Assembly (NCBI GenBank): GCA_035578905.1
Contig: JAQJVL010000146.1
Coordinates: forward strand, 1,684,938-1,748,937
DNA: 64,000 nt
Reading direction: 5' to 3'
Source: Stictocephala bisonia
Taxonomy: Eukaryota > Arthropoda > Insecta > Hemiptera > Membracidae
The notes under the pieces are model-generated. The model had not been told where the DNA came from. It made no database searches and saw nothing but the letters and a program-made list of their open reading frames with translations. Positions 44,601-47,995 of the stretch are shown one piece after another. The translations under genes were made by a program, and so were the position numbers. Position 1 is the first letter of the stretch, and each line of letters begins with the position of its first letter.

Positions 44601-46949
44601 ACTTTCTGAACTTATTACTTGACCGATTTTGATGAAATTTTATCTATTCAAAAAATAATATTGATTTCTAAGTCAAAAAAAACGCTAGATTTTTTAAATT
44701 CCCATAGGGTTTTGTCCTACACGGTCAAAGTTGCAATGTTATTCTTATATAGATTAATTTCAATCGACCAACTGGTGGCATAAACAAATGTTAAATGGTC
44801 CAAATACTGTAATTTGTTAGGTTAAACATAGAGAGCAGCACAGTAAAATATCAAGTTAATTATAAAAGAGTGAATACATGTCTGTTAATTATAAAAGAGT
44901 GATGGGGTGGAACACGAAGCCAGCAGGGTTGTCTCCTAGTATTTGTTAAATAAATTGTTTTATACTATATAGTAGGAAAATGTTTTATTCTTTCACCCAC
45001 CCATAAATCACTCTTGACTCATGAAACCAACCCACAGATTTTTAACCCATAACCACTCTCTATACAAATGACTCCATACTGGCCCACCTCCAACCCCTCA
45101 TAAACAACTCATGTCTGAACCATCAACATACTGTGCACACAAATCATTATACTTTCCAGGATCCCTACTCACACTGTACACAAATGAAACTTGATTGTCC
45201 CAATCAGCACTCGGTTAATTATTGAATGACCAAACCAGACACTGCAAAATATATTTTGTTACATATGAAAAACTGATTTAACCCTTTCAGTACCAGAATT
45301 TTTTTTTTTTATTTCCTTATGTTCACGCACAATTTCCCACTAAGTGTACTTATGTTACCAAGCAATTTTTAGCAGTTTTGCAAGCTTTTTTTTAAAAAAA
45401 ATCATAATTTATTCACTTATTAAGATAGGACAATGAAAGTTGTTTTATTACCTTGCAAGAGCTATGTACACCATAAAATATTAGACATTTTATAATATTG
45501 TGACTAAAACTCAATAAGAAAAATAAAACTAATACAAAAAAATTTTTCTCAGCATTCCAAAAATAATGTTTTCTGAACATAATGAAAAAAATCTCTCCGT
45601 AGTATATGTACTTCACTGATAATAAGAATCAATTAAGAGTACAAATACAAATTTTTAGGTCCATAGCTTCAAAAATAAGTCATTGGCACACATTTTTGTA
45701 AAATCTTACTTGTTTCAGTTTTTCACATAGGCCTACAGTAATCAGTGCATACATATAAAAATATTCTATTTTTAATTTTGTACTAAATAAAATCAGTGAA
45801 GTTCTTAAAAGGCGAATAATATTATATAAGTGATGGTAAAAACACTACAGTATTCAGGCAACAATATTTAAAAATTTTATAAAAAGATAAAATATTAGAA
45901 AGTTTTTAGCAACGGTGTTTGCTAAAAAGCCTTCCTTACATTTACTATACATGAATTACTATACTACATTTACTACACAATACATTACTATAAAACACTG
46001 TAAACATCCAAATATAACCACAACACAACATGAACAGCCAATGTTTTGAGAAAATGTGCACAACAAAGATGTCACATCAGACACCTGGCCGAGAGTACTG
46101 CTGACTTGATCAAGATGTACCGTGTTCATTGTTATTTTTTTATTTTCATACACTATTTGTATTCACTTAAATTCTTTATAAATATGCATAGTGAATATAT
46201 CCTTAGTAATATTGATTAAAGTTTCAAAGCTAAAAATGATTATTTGTATTTTTTATGATTTTTTTACGAAACGTCCGGGTCCCATCAGATGTTGGCAATT
46301 TGTGAACAGTAAAAAAGTCCAGGTACCCGGATGTTGGCACTGGAAGGGTTAGTTGTAAAATAACAAATTATTATAGAGTAAAACCTATCATATCCAGCCC
46401 AGTGATATCATAACGTCTGATAACCAGCCTGATGATGGAAACAAAACAATGTAAGTTTTTCAGCATATAGACTAAGAAGGTTGGGAGGGGTGAAGAGTGA
46501 ATTGAGATTTCCCATTCGTCAGGCATTGCCTATACTATTTTTGGAATCAATGACCTAAGTGAGTCGGTGAAATAAGTTGCTACTAATTCACCATTCTGGG
46601 CGCATTAGTTTGAATTTTGTATGAGTTGGTATTATATTGTATATGTGCCATTTTATAAACTCATTACAGAATATTTTTAAGATTGTATAGTTTTGTCCAA
46701 TTCAAACATTTTGTAGACCTTGCTTATAACAGTTATTATAACTTGAAGGTACACCTTTAAATACACATATTGAATAATTGTATAAATGTTAACTTGTCTG
46801 TTTACAGAGAGGACAAGCACGAGTGGATGAGTACCATCAGTGGGGACGAGCGTGACTGGGACCTGACATCGATGTGTGTGAGTGACGAGGGAGCGCGACA
46901 CGAGGACAGTGCTGTCATCCCCATCCCCACCCCTGAGTGTGACATCTGA
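2553..46949 (+). CDS. tim: Circadian clock protein TIMELESS (tim1), 3' part, 14 exons
   Basis: TIM is the light-sensitive partner of PERIOD in the insect clock: it stabilises PER, enters the nucleus with it and is degraded after cryptochrome activation by light. Exons at 2553-2679, 6822-6921, 7304-7484, 22580-22778, 29062-29235, 38071-38147, 38467-38593, 40167-40244, 40589-40658, 41840-41983, 42558-42764, 43860-43998, 44486-44554 and 46808-46949 join in phase into 610 residues. Hallmarks of insect TIM appear in order: YLTYEG, VNDCIFTMMHH, EWSDLVEYVV, IFARIPSEWTADHL, ALILGPLDS and the C-terminal DLTSMCVSDE. NDCIFTMMHH and WSDLIEYVI-type motifs mark circadian TIM rather than the replication-fork paralogue Timeout. 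The N-terminal armadillo part lies upstream of the window. Introns carry almost all the transposons described here. The tail after the GPLDS region is much shorter than in Drosophila. Confidence 0.95.
2945..2985 (-). ncRNA. Hammerhead-ribozyme-like motif, left PLE arm
   Basis: Minus-strand copy of the motif at 3690-3730, in the left foldback arm: CCA stem I, CTGAGGA core, a GCC/GGC stem II, GAAAC, GTC cleavage triplet and TGG stem I partner. Activity is not shown. Confidence 0.55.
3106..3462 (-). pseudogene. GIY-YIG endonuclease domain of a Penelope-like element
   Basis: Open for about 118 codons to a stop at 3106. It starts at the foldback junction without a native start, so it is a C-terminal fragment. 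It shows the GIY-YIG core as GVYEIPC, then CGSVYIGET, then RL..RLKEH, and downstream DKSAVAEH (metal or His region) and the family block FDKTKVLA...REAIEIYK...NNFNKED. The known role is nicking target DNA to prime reverse transcription in PLEs. The catalytic-core residues look intact, but there is no polymerase upstream, so it is probably inert. Confidence 0.85.
3465..3569 (+). pseudogene. Second, inverted copy of the PLE endonuclease C-terminus
   Basis: Reads EVIEIYKRGDNFNKED to a TAG at 3567-3569. It is near-identical to the end of the minus-strand copy (N to D change in RGNNF/RGDNF). It represents the right foldback arm and shows that the arms arose from the same element end. Confidence 0.8.
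3690..3730 (+). ncRNA. Hammerhead-ribozyme-like motif, right PLE arm
   Basis: Stem I CCA (3690-3692) pairs with TGG (3728-3730). The core CTGAGGA (3693-3699) fits CUGANGA. Stem II is GCC-A-CAT against ATG-GGC (3701-3719). GAAA is at 3720-3723, followed by a minimal CG stem III and the cleavable triplet GTC ending at 3727. This is the compact type-I layout with a tiny stem III reported for PLE hammerheads. A 3-bp stem I makes activity uncertain. Confidence 0.6.
4089..4344. repeat. Foldback repeat with hammerhead-like arms
   Basis: Arms 4089-4201 and 4242-4344 are inverted copies around a 40-bp loop. Size, placement and the CTGAAGA...GAAAC motif in the right arm suggest a PLE pseudo-LTR remnant, different in sequence from the 2884-3791 element. 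Confidence 0.7.
4254..4293 (+). ncRNA. Hammerhead-ribozyme-like motif
   Basis: Stem I TGAC (4254-4257) pairs with GTCA (4290-4293). The core is CTGAAGA (4258-4264). Stem II is GGAAT against ATTCC. GAAA is at 4280-4283, stem III AC/GT with an AT loop, cleavage triplet GTA. The matching left-arm copy on the minus strand reads CTGAATA, losing the invariant G, and is probably dead. Confidence 0.55.
4345..5560. other. AT-rich intron, nothing recognised
   Basis: First tim intron. I see no exon and no repeat I can name. Confidence 0.35.
5650..5870 (-). mobile_element. LINE C-terminal fragment
   Basis: The minus strand reads RHALYDGVAIYNCIPLPLKL, then HLKFKKQLKSLLLDLCCYSV, then REFQTGHR and a stop. 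This is the typical end of CR1/Jockey reverse-transcriptase ORFs. Only about 60 codons survive, in the first tim intron. Confidence 0.65.
6110..6225. repeat. Diverged minisatellite units
   Basis: Contains ACCCATACACATGCGGTGG and TATATGGGTGGTTGGGGGG, recognisable but decayed relatives of the 36-bp unit seen at 1350-2117. Confidence 0.5.
6822..6921 (+). CDS. tim: tim exon 2
   Basis: Acceptor TTGCTCTAG, donor AGGG|GTGAGT. Reads VVASLKEILYTIECYKKVSH then LSHSDCKYLRQLR, parallel to the 'VVTAI...YNKVTHL...LRQLQ' block of Drosophila TIM. Confidence 0.92.
7304..7484 (+). CDS. tim: tim exon 3
   Basis: Acceptor CATAAATAG, donor GACA|GTGAGT. Reads LKYLFVLLLRHFDPLVQSHQ, FLQDVVVANHYLLVLVENC and AMAEHIRQ. 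It matches the conserved 'LFVLLLRRFNP...YLQDLVVTNH...LSEHITQF' block of TIM. Confidence 0.94.
7555..7735 (-). mobile_element. mariner transposase C-terminal remnant
   Basis: The minus strand reads WLQHQDKEFFAVCVKSLITH, then CDKCIPL with a broken NGDYAEK. This is the 'FFAxGIxxLxxRxxKCIxxxGDYVEK' end of mariner transposases, with several stops. Only the tail is left. Confidence 0.55.
7765..8000 (-). mobile_element. SINE-like repeat copy 1 (partial)
   Basis: Shares blocks such as ATTTCTAAGACGC, GAGTGTAGATGAA..GTAGTCAT and TAATAGCCAGGGCAACTA-type sequence with 47560-47995 and 54130-54465. This copy lacks the tRNA-like head seen in the 47-kb copy. Confidence 0.65.
8030..8240 (-). mobile_element. 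LINE C-terminal fragment
   Basis: The minus strand reads KKELQKYLLDNLVYTIDEFH, the terminal segment of a CR1/Jockey-type reverse transcriptase, followed by stops. Short and decayed. Confidence 0.55.
8241..9952. other. AT-rich intron, nothing recognised
   Basis: Third intron of tim in the window, before the large transposon. Only short homopolymer-rich sequence is seen. Confidence 0.35.
11203..12968 (+). pseudogene. Decayed transposase-like gene of a widespread arthropod family
   Basis: Probable ATG at 11203 (MELVGEMEHASKKKPKLGR), then a CHC-S-LKC patch. After stops and shifts comes an open stretch 11520-11930 with CCKAFISIHGITPRRVQTL, GRGCHDNRP, SHYSRHDSRRIYLP and YNIGFGY. A shift then gives TCSTCDQYKVREQDLHKQ, and further on DVYYRRQLSYYIFNIH, CAGQNKK and FPIRGHSY (12131-12506). 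A last shift gives MECERNMGLINQKSYCEVPD to 12968. The order matches a multicopy arthropod protein family whose core carries D-GCGGQNKN and GHSY...D-DFG (I believe DUF7869-like), which I infer to be an RNase-H-fold transposase. At least three frameshifts and lost acidic residues make it dead. A 27-bp tandem duplication (ESIFYVYDQ twice) lies near 12237-12290. Confidence 0.65.
13359..14971 (-). mobile_element. RTE-like LINE insertion, 5'-truncated
   Basis: A 1.6-kb minus-strand insertion bounded by the direct repeat CATTAGGTTA (13349-13358 and 14972-14981). The 3' end is a short TAAGAG-type microsatellite tail at 13359-13380. It retains the reverse transcriptase and the C-terminal tail. It sits inside the 12.5-kb transposon. 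Confidence 0.88.
13374..14965 (-). pseudogene. RTE-like reverse transcriptase (partial)
   Basis: Begins in a broken segment reading VENAVKTLKNNKAPGKDE-like sequence near 14890. The main open frame 14754-13702 has CGNYRGISLLSIPYKVLTKI, IIEEHQAGFIKGRST, FIDFQKAYDSIDREGLW, VRQGDGLSPILFN and the catalytic FADDVAI. A second frame, 13730-13374, supplies the tail: RRLRWAGHVLRR, RGRPKQRWWDQV and W-G.AKYHLRYRWPWE. RTE-clade LINEs carry this tail. One frameshift near 13710-13740 separates the two. No endonuclease is present (5' truncation). Confidence 0.88.
14997..15237 (-). mobile_element. RTE-like LINE 3' fragment
   Basis: A 241-bp insertion flanked by GTTAAATAA (14988-14996 and 15238-15246), with a (TAAG)n tail at the 14997 side. 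The minus strand reads RPAGRRPLGRPRLRWKDQVQ then KWRQIVGEAKNLLRFEWPTK. This is the C-terminus of an RTE-type ORF from a subfamily different from the 13359 copy. Confidence 0.85.
15753..18035 (-). pseudogene. CR1-like LINE ORF2, reverse transcriptase part
   Basis: Upstream of the piggyBac insertion come KNKKSPGIDGWSVEMVKYI and KNALVVPIF. After it come KKEDPKLPGNYRPIS, IMAKIFEKIVKKRLLSFY, QFGFMEGKSTEDALL and VFIDITKAFDCVNHK. Then YGVPQGSVLGPILFLVYIND and the catalytic FADDTALTY, followed by the thumb region (KYLGIIVDENINWKMHI, LQYELVCWGG, AQKKLIRIIL) to a stop at 15753. A stop near 16707 and a shift near 16790 break the frame. Confidence 0.87.
17086..18037 (+). mobile_element. piggyBac-family deletion derivative in TTAA
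   Basis: Ends CCCTGGAATGGTAAGC and GCTTACCATTCTAGGG are inverted repeats, each abutting TTAA (17082-17085 and 18038-18041), the piggyBac target signature. It is 952 bp long. Just inside both ends lies a second inverted motif, CGTAAATTTTACG-like. Most of the transposase is gone; only a C-terminal cysteine-rich domain remains. It inserted into the reverse-transcriptase ORF of the CR1-like LINE. Confidence 0.9.
17472..17660 (+). pseudogene. piggyBac transposase C-terminal cysteine-rich domain
   Basis: 62 codons ending in TAA. C-x2-C-P-x-KKRR, then HCIHCRQAYCNEHRGNVCCK and C-x-D-H, the RING-like zinc-binding domain that piggyBac transposases use to bind their ends. The catalytic DDD domain is missing, so this is a remnant. 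The ATG at 17472 is probably fortuitous. Confidence 0.75.
18036..19623 (-). pseudogene. CR1-like LINE ORF2, endonuclease and linker part
   Basis: Starts with VLNYNICSMRENFELFMLQF and ILTEIWIF (first Asn and catalytic Glu of APE-type nucleases). A break near 19303-19351 follows, then YLMLGDLNI (Asp/Asn), SCLDHAFYR and the terminal ITDHLAVF. A linker rich in Lys/Asn and RFHAKLMADLKLQKENYYNN leads to the polymerase. This nuclease nicks target DNA for reverse transcription. Two frame breaks. Confidence 0.85.
19649..20579 (-). pseudogene. CR1-like LINE ORF1 (PHD finger, coiled coil, RRM-like)
   Basis: ATG at 20579. MARCLVCKAIVSRNESKITC, then CTACSGICHANCVNMS and WRCQACTKE form a PHD-type zinc finger. 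An acidic coiled coil (EEQEKKFENCLKMITD) ends at a stop at 20178. The second part, 20164-19649, has NLEERLDASEQYSRVNTVEI (the YSRxNxVEI motif before the LINE RRM), CHRLG, RPPGILVKFVRR and RLLAATKLKK. ORF1 proteins coat LINE RNA. One break near 20165-20178. Confidence 0.85.
22580..22778 (+). CDS. tim: tim exon 4
   Basis: Acceptor CTTTTTTCAG, donor CGTGAT|GTAAGT. Reads QFASEDVMEQYGILLACFQE, VNDCIFTMMHHVAGDLERVS and FQPSILRSFTRILETDFEIR. The NDCIFTMMHH and LFQP blocks are the best evidence for circadian TIM. Confidence 0.97.
22987..23920 (+). mobile_element. mariner derivative with about 190-bp inverted arms
   Basis: Arms 22996-23184 and about 23733-23920 are inverted copies starting TGTTTTTAAAGTAAGTACC. 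The middle holds a piece of a mariner DNA-binding domain: GMKAADIHREICEVYGEYRM-like, then VHDDDRS-like and LITDDLVQKVDEKVRENRHF at about 23210-23430. The catalytic domain is deleted. The right end lacks the outermost CGAGGCG seen at the left. Confidence 0.75.
24174..24330. repeat. Dispersed repeat, copy A
   Basis: Shares GATTTCCCGTTAACAGGCATT/GATTTCCCATTCGTCAGGCATT-like blocks, CAGTGACATAAGTTGCTA-like sequence and CACCATTTTGAATGCACTAG-like sequence with 46480-46655. No coding potential. It may be a MITE or SINE end. Confidence 0.6.
24331..25225 (-). mobile_element. mariner deletion derivative
   Basis: Flanked by TA. The left end (TGAGGTGTGACTAGAAAAAA) and the reverse complement of the right end (CGAGGTTTGGCTTGAAAGAA) are matching mariner inverted repeats. 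The minus strand has an N-terminal piece (EQCVNIKFLNKLGKS), a jump by deletion to FDIRGIVHIDWVLEEQTVNQ and NYYISVL, and a C-terminal block KGTIFETVEAVKEKLMEVIN. Stops and deletions make it dead. The HTH and first catalytic Asp regions are lost. Confidence 0.83.
25755..26303 (+). mobile_element. Third mariner fragment, internally deleted
   Basis: Frame with AMSDSMVKRWV, FNEGRNEVHDEERSGRPSLI and ELVHMIDEKIKENRKFTRSA (HTH_48-type domain) jumps straight to HLKSFLGGQHFNDDEELKEN and EEGIEKLVPRYDKCL (transposase C-terminus), stopping at 26202-26204. The whole catalytic core is missing. The right inverted repeat GGACGTACCTCG ends at 26303, beside TA. Confidence 0.8.
26371..26551. repeat. Foldback with hammerhead-like motif
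   Basis: Arms 26371-26442 and 26475-26551 are inverted copies around about 32 nt. By analogy with 2884-3791 I infer a PLE pseudo-LTR remnant, reduced to its ribozyme end. Confidence 0.75.
26423..26464 (-). ncRNA. Hammerhead-ribozyme-like motif (best in window)
   Basis: Minus strand: stem I TTCAA (26464-26460) pairs with TTGAA (26427-26423). The core is the perfect consensus CTGATGA (26459-26453). Stem II is GTCT/AGAC closed by TTTG. GAAA is at 26437-26434, then a minimal TCGAT stem III and cleavage after T. Every invariant core position is present. The very short stem III is typical of PLE hammerheads, which may act as dimers. Confidence 0.7.
26629..26999. repeat. 371-bp direct repeat, copy 1
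   Basis: Collinear, without gaps, with 27173-27543 (offset 544 bp), and I saw only about three mismatches. Begins GAGTTTTCACGATTCC, contains one G-rich minisatellite unit and ends ATGTCCTCTAAAA. Confidence 0.9.
27000..27172 (+). mobile_element. Helitron 5' end-like segment
   Basis: Begins TCTTATACTATAAAACGAGC directly after an A, then a TGTATGTATGTATG run and CGGCTCTACCGATTTTCTTC. This resembles Helitron 5' ends (TC start, A|T target). No 3' hairpin and CTAG is visible before the second repeat copy. Confidence 0.5.
27173..27543. repeat. 371-bp direct repeat, copy 2
   Basis: Second copy of the 26629-26999 sequence. It ends within the start of the open frame at 27520, whose ATG follows TTTTCTTAG. 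Confidence 0.9.
27520..27813 (+). other. Unidentified ORF running into a palindrome
   Basis: 97 codons: MLGGCPLKRRKFNFNKNEPP then Asn/Thr/Ser-rich sequence with NNNTLQTTSTNN. A splice-acceptor-like TTTTCTTAG precedes the ATG. Its second half is the left arm of a near-perfect palindrome, so the natural continuation has been replaced by the arm's own reverse complement. It looks like the N-terminal exon of a transposon gene, but I do not recognise the family. Confidence 0.35.
27582..27983. repeat. Near-perfect 197-bp palindrome
   Basis: Arms 27582-27778 and 27787-27983 are inverted copies with an 8-nt loop (GGGTAACA) and only a mismatch or so that I could see, near the outer end. A transcript would fold into a long double strand. 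The near identity implies recent origin. An assembly artefact of the snap-back type is possible. Confidence 0.9.
28540..28692 (+). mobile_element. LINE 3' UTR and tail
   Basis: Ends with TGAATAAAGACAGACTGTTT then (GATT)n, the AATAAAGA-plus-short-repeat end typical of CR1/Jockey-type LINEs. No coding sequence is left. Confidence 0.5.
29062..29235 (+). CDS. tim: tim exon 5
   Basis: Acceptor ATGATTTCAG, donor GAGTCA|GTAAAG. Reads EWSDLVEYVVQKRLKTKQVK then a Ser/Thr-rich linker ending SDSQSAIES. The EWSDLVEYVV motif follows directly from exon 4 FEIRD, as in Drosophila DDWSDLIEYVI. If the donor were skipped, translation would end 18 codons later. Confidence 0.95.
29650..30290 (+). mobile_element. 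Decayed LINE fragment
   Basis: Multiple frames give APVFKYLGEWI, LYAGEYSYLH, GELGEIEKIKQRILQKII and EDDKIYRIKTRK. This is the region after the polymerase core in LINEs of the RTE/I type ('VLYASE...L.RRILRKILGP'). Many stops, old. Confidence 0.5.
30300..33660. other. AT-rich intron, nothing recognised
   Basis: Part of the 8.8-kb intron between tim exons 5 and 6. I see no ORF, structured repeat or exon candidate. A short imperfect inverted sequence around 30466-30530 (TTGGATTA..TAATCCAA) is the only pattern. Confidence 0.35.
34261..35880 (-). mobile_element. piggyBac transposon remnant (one end, transposase)
   Basis: One end lies at TTAA (34257-34260), followed by CCTGTTGACGAGTGCGCACG and an inner hairpin GCACGGCATTTGCCGTGC. 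The transposase reads leftwards from about 35880. The expected second end is missing: beyond 35880 the sequence becomes mariner. It lies in the intron between tim exons 5 and 6. Confidence 0.8.
34440..35880 (-). pseudogene. piggyBac transposase (DDE_Tnp_1_7 type), broken
   Basis: N-terminal part VDAFYEFIDYDFVQHIARET, SKLNNWVDTNADEMFCFLAT, YWTTDPLLETPIFSKIFSQD and RRMLHFDDN. After a shift, SLMLWKGRLSFKQYLPNKRK and CDCQTGMVLDFIVYTGKGTN. After an in-frame TAA (35220-35222), MDNWYSSPELF (catalytic Asp) and MEGVDKSDMM (third Asp). After a TGA (34728-34730), a C-terminal Cys domain: CYVCKHTSR, CSTCEVALCIHPCFEQY. Two nonsense mutations and at least one shift make it a pseudogene, but the fold is nearly complete. 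Confidence 0.88.
35513..36280 (-). CDS. Chimeric ORF: mariner DNA-binding domain fused to piggyBac transposase N-terminus
   Basis: 255 uninterrupted codons from ATG at 36280. Residues about 33-130 are a mariner/SETMAR-type HTH: MAAPIENPAKCEVRSVIRFL, AMNESSVRKWCIQFNEGRTS, VHDKERSGRPSLVTDKL and QENRRFTLSGL. From residue about 133 it continues in the same frame into piggyBac VDAFYEFIDYDF...RRMLHFDD, ending at a frameshift stop (35513). The mariner start region and inverted repeat lie upstream (36318-36353). I infer a junction formed by rearrangement. Whether it is expressed is unknown. It is a fusion of two unrelated DNA-transposon families. Confidence 0.75.
   Translation of the reverse strand: MGVGLFFSPNLSLQFELCSGAVRSRLRLLWKFKMAAPIENPAKCEVRSVIRFLNAQHVRPIEIYRQIKAVYGDNAMNESSVRKWCIQFNEGRTSVHDKERSGRPSLVTDKLTAKVDEQIQENRRFTLSGLLAVEKKVDAFYEFIDYDFVQHIARETNKYYKQCSIDVWSQYSKLNNWVDTNADEMFCFLATSLLLPHLKKNSLKQYWTTDPLLETPIFSKIFSQDRYLNLRRMLHFDDNTLITGNDRRFILLLKH
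35881..36354 (-). mobile_element. mariner 5' segment fused to piggyBac
   Basis: Minus strand: CACGAGGGTTGTCCAGAAAG (a typical mariner inverted repeat) from 36354, a 5' UTR, then the HTH-coding region to about 35885, where it stops abruptly at the piggyBac sequence. No mariner catalytic domain or second inverted repeat is found nearby. The outer end abuts TTAA. Confidence 0.75.
36361..36886 (+). mobile_element. Non-autonomous Helitron, complete ends
   Basis: Starts TCTATATACATGTAAAAGCC after A and ends in CTAG (36883-36886) before T, the A|TC...CTRR|T signature. A GCATG-TAAA-GCGTGC hairpin lies just before the 3' end. No Rep/helicase ORF. Related copy on the minus strand at 48513-48960. Confidence 0.82.
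36887..38070. other. Intron sequence, nothing recognised
   Basis: AT-rich end of the intron before tim exon 6. No named repeat or ORF. Confidence 0.35.
38071..38147 (+). CDS. tim: tim exon 6 (tentative start)
   Basis: Reads RRRWVINAIKELSRPLVDR into exon 7. An acceptor TAG at 38068-38070 gives phase 0 as needed after exon 5, adding NTNLLMY. An acceptor CAG at 38093 would break the phase. Donor GACAG|GTATGT. The pyrimidine tract is weak, so the start is uncertain; the coding end is firmer. Confidence 0.6.
38467..38593 (+). CDS. tim: tim exon 7, with GC donor
   Basis: Acceptor TTTGCAG. Reads WSNEDKDCLCWYFSQSLGVA, DPIGHIGLMYTERSGQTKNR and LE, parallel to 'WSQEEMDTLYWYYVQS...IVGKI'. The only donor that keeps the TIM alignment (NRLE|IIENLL) is GAG|GCAAGT, a GC-AG intron. 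Confidence 0.92.
38752..38812. repeat. Short inverted repeat
   Basis: GGATACTTAACTT at the left pairs with AAGTTAAGTATCC at the right, across about 35 nt, inside the tim exon 7-8 intron. Possibly a MITE remnant. Confidence 0.5.
39755..39882 (-). mobile_element. tRNA-like SINE head
   Basis: The minus strand begins CGGCATGGTGGCTAACGCTT, with a box-A-like TGGCTAACGC and a downstream GTCCCAATCCCC resembling box B. It is flanked by minisatellite units. Family assignment is uncertain. Confidence 0.45.
39945..40080 (+). repeat. G-rich minisatellite, second locus
   Basis: Four units of CGTGTATGGGTGGGTCAATACC type, variable in the number of GGGT blocks, in the same intron as the SINE head. Same family as 1350-2117. 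Confidence 0.85.
40167..40244 (+). CDS. tim: tim exon 8
   Basis: Acceptor TTTCTTTCAG, donor CCAATG|GTAGGA. Reads IIENLLKHGLIKEDQHKCFL then AMECPM, matching '[20 protein letters not shown]' of Drosophila TIM. Confidence 0.93.
40589..40658 (+). CDS. tim: tim exon 9
   Basis: Acceptor TTTATTTAG, donor ATTACAG|GTAGGG. Reads DSPETIESDRSEMDILEGIQ then VIT. Acidic linker before the next conserved block; several potential Ser/Thr phosphorylation sites. Confidence 0.88.
40715..41485 (+). mobile_element. Tc1/mariner-group transposase fragment
   Basis: Broken frames give SDKAHFHLSSNVNKQ, a shifted WCAI-type block, RYANMIEEFYEP, GFQQDGATAH-like sequence near 41150-41185 and, after a poly-T interruption at 41284-41303, DLKQAIYEEVQQIPQSMLEE and FRIRLKQ. 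This is the DDE catalytic half of insect transposases with HFHLSGxVNKQN and WFQQDGATAHTA. It is heavily frameshifted and lies in the tim exon 9-10 intron. Confidence 0.7.
41840..41983 (+). CDS. tim: tim exon 10
   Basis: Acceptor TGATCTTTAG, donor ACACAA|GTAAGT. Reads DYLIGEKCGFFIKWLQGCLL, EACYAKLVC and SVEPVAYFYT. The MEPVAYHC-like motif is diagnostic of TIM. Confidence 0.95.
42074..42149. repeat. 25-bp inverted repeat hairpin
   Basis: TATTCGTTTGGAAATAACAG at the left and CTGCTATTTCCAAACGAATA at the right pair with one bulge across about 26 nt. Small MITE-like hairpin in the tim exon 10-11 intron. Confidence 0.6.
42558..42764 (+). CDS. tim: tim exon 11
   Basis: Acceptor TTGATTACAG, donor GATTCCA|GTAAGA. 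Reads LGQPVPLVTWTQELWRVMQL, IWLLSALNFHLPTRVGKAKI and FARIPSEWTADHLYVAALIL. Strong match to 'QKSIPVVQWN...[21 protein letters not shown]' of TIM. Confidence 0.97.
43860..43998 (+). CDS. tim: tim exon 12
   Basis: Acceptor TTTTGTTGTAG, donor TTAGG|GTAGGT. Reads SNMKFDPSTLKVIQHSGQSL and a Pro/Ser-rich stretch ending SSLFGFFLG. It continues the GPLDKLNLKFD region of TIM. Confidence 0.93.
44486..44554 (+). CDS. tim: tim exon 13
   Basis: Acceptor TGTTCATAG, donor CCTCT|GTGAGT. Reads SSSAADWLQKVKQLKSASKV then QPL. ADWLQKV parallels the PNWLQLVMR segment of Drosophila TIM. Confidence 0.9.
44570..44939 (+). mobile_element. Helitron-like element, 3' end clear
   Basis: Ends GTTGTCTCCTAG before T (CTAG 44936-44939). 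Contains TTACTTGACCGATTTTGATG, common near Helitron 5' ends. The exact 5' end is not certain. It starts only about 15 bp after the tim exon 13 donor. Confidence 0.6.
45282..46348. mobile_element. Non-autonomous piggyBac-like element
   Basis: Starts CCCTTTCAGTACCAG after TTAA (45278-45281) and ends CTGGCACTGGAAGGG-like with GGCACTGGAAGGG before TTAG (a mutated TTAA). Length 1067 bp, AT-rich, no transposase. It lies in the last tim intron. Confidence 0.7.
46480..46655. repeat. Dispersed repeat, copy B
   Basis: Same sequence family as 24174-24330 (GATTTCCCATTCGTCAGGCA, AAATAAGTTGCTA, CACCATTCTGGGCGCATTAG). Confidence 0.6.
46808..46949 (+). CDS. tim: tim exon 14, C-terminus and stop
   Basis: Acceptor CTGTTTACAG. 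Reads EDKHEWMSTISGDERDWDLT, SMCVSDEGARHEDS and IPIPTPECDI, then TGA. DLTSMCVSDE corresponds to DLTRMYVSDED near the end of Drosophila TIM, in the region described as a cytoplasmic localisation domain. Confidence 0.95.
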
Positions 46950-47377
46950 TCTAGCCCTTACTCTTGTGATAGCTGTAACACCCATGTGCAATATCTAACT
47001 ACATAGACTCAACTTTGAAACTCAAACATTTTGGCAGTTAGTTTATGTCCCTGTTTTAAAATAGGTTTGTTTCGTAATTCAGAAGTAGGGCATCCTTTAC
47101 AGATAAATTTTAAAGAAATATAACCTAAAATTTATGCATACACTTTCTTTAACTTAAATTTAAATATCCTTAATGATCAAAGCAACTTGCTCATTTATCT
47201 CAGTATTAGGTAATTTGTCTTCGGTAGTAATATTATCATCAAAGACTCTTTTATTGTGTTCCTCTGTTGCTACTTTCCACTTTTTATTGTTTGGTTTTAC
47301 ACATTTTTAAAATTAATGATTATAATTAATCATTATAAGCCATTATAAACATTTATAACTTCATTGTTAAAAAATGT

Positions 47378-47383
47378 AATAAA
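47378..47383 (+). terminator. tim: Candidate poly(A) signal for tim
   Basis: AATAAA about 430 bp after the stop codon. Other weaker A-rich sites exist; transcript data would be needed to confirm which is used. Confidence 0.45.
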
Positions 47384-47559
47384 ATATTTTTGTTATTTCT
47401 GTCTGCGGATCTAGAGAAATTTTGAGTTTAACAGATATGAACTGAACATTTTGGTGTCCGGTTTTAACAATCTACCAGCTTTTAATTTTATTTTTGCAAC
47501 AGTTCAAGTAGAATTAGTTGGACAGTTGTGCATGTATTATTCGACGCATGCTATTTATT

Positions 47560-47995
47560 ATGAAGATTCATTATTCATTTCTAAGACGCTGATCGTAGAG
47601 GTATGGGAGAATATGAGGGGTAAATGAGTGTACATGAACGAGTGTAGTCATTATTACTATCTAAGTTCGACTAAGCTCAGAAAGGAGTAGTCTAATAGCC
47701 AGGGCAACTATAGGATCTGCAGCTTTATGTGGAATTTGAACCACGTAGTGTTTGTCTGATTTTAACTAACTGACAAGTCTGGTACACAGTTCTTGTCTCT
47801 GCGCAACATCTTAACCTTGACTACCATCCAACATGGACACCCTAGACTTCTCTAGTAGTGTCCAAGTTGATGGCAACCATTGAGCGGACGTTGTGTCGGT
47901 ATTAAGAGAACCAAGCATGGAACCTATCGCCTACATCTCTCAAACACTTTGTCCCCAAGTAGCTGGGTTACAGCACTGCGCCACCAGTGCCGACT
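47560..47995 (-). mobile_element. tRNA-derived SINE copy 2 (most complete)
   Basis: The minus-strand head is GGCACTGGTGGCGCAGTGCT, with box A TGGCGCAGTG. A box-B-like GGTTCCATGC lies about 60 nt later. The body shares blocks with 7765-8000 and 54130-54465 (ATTGAGCGGA, GATGGCAACC, AGCCAGGGCAACTA, TTTCTAAGACGC). Confidence 0.75.

Noticed and set aside
46250..46290. GAAACGTCCGGGTCCC as another hammerhead core
   Set aside because: No CUGANGA core at the right distance and no pairing stem I.
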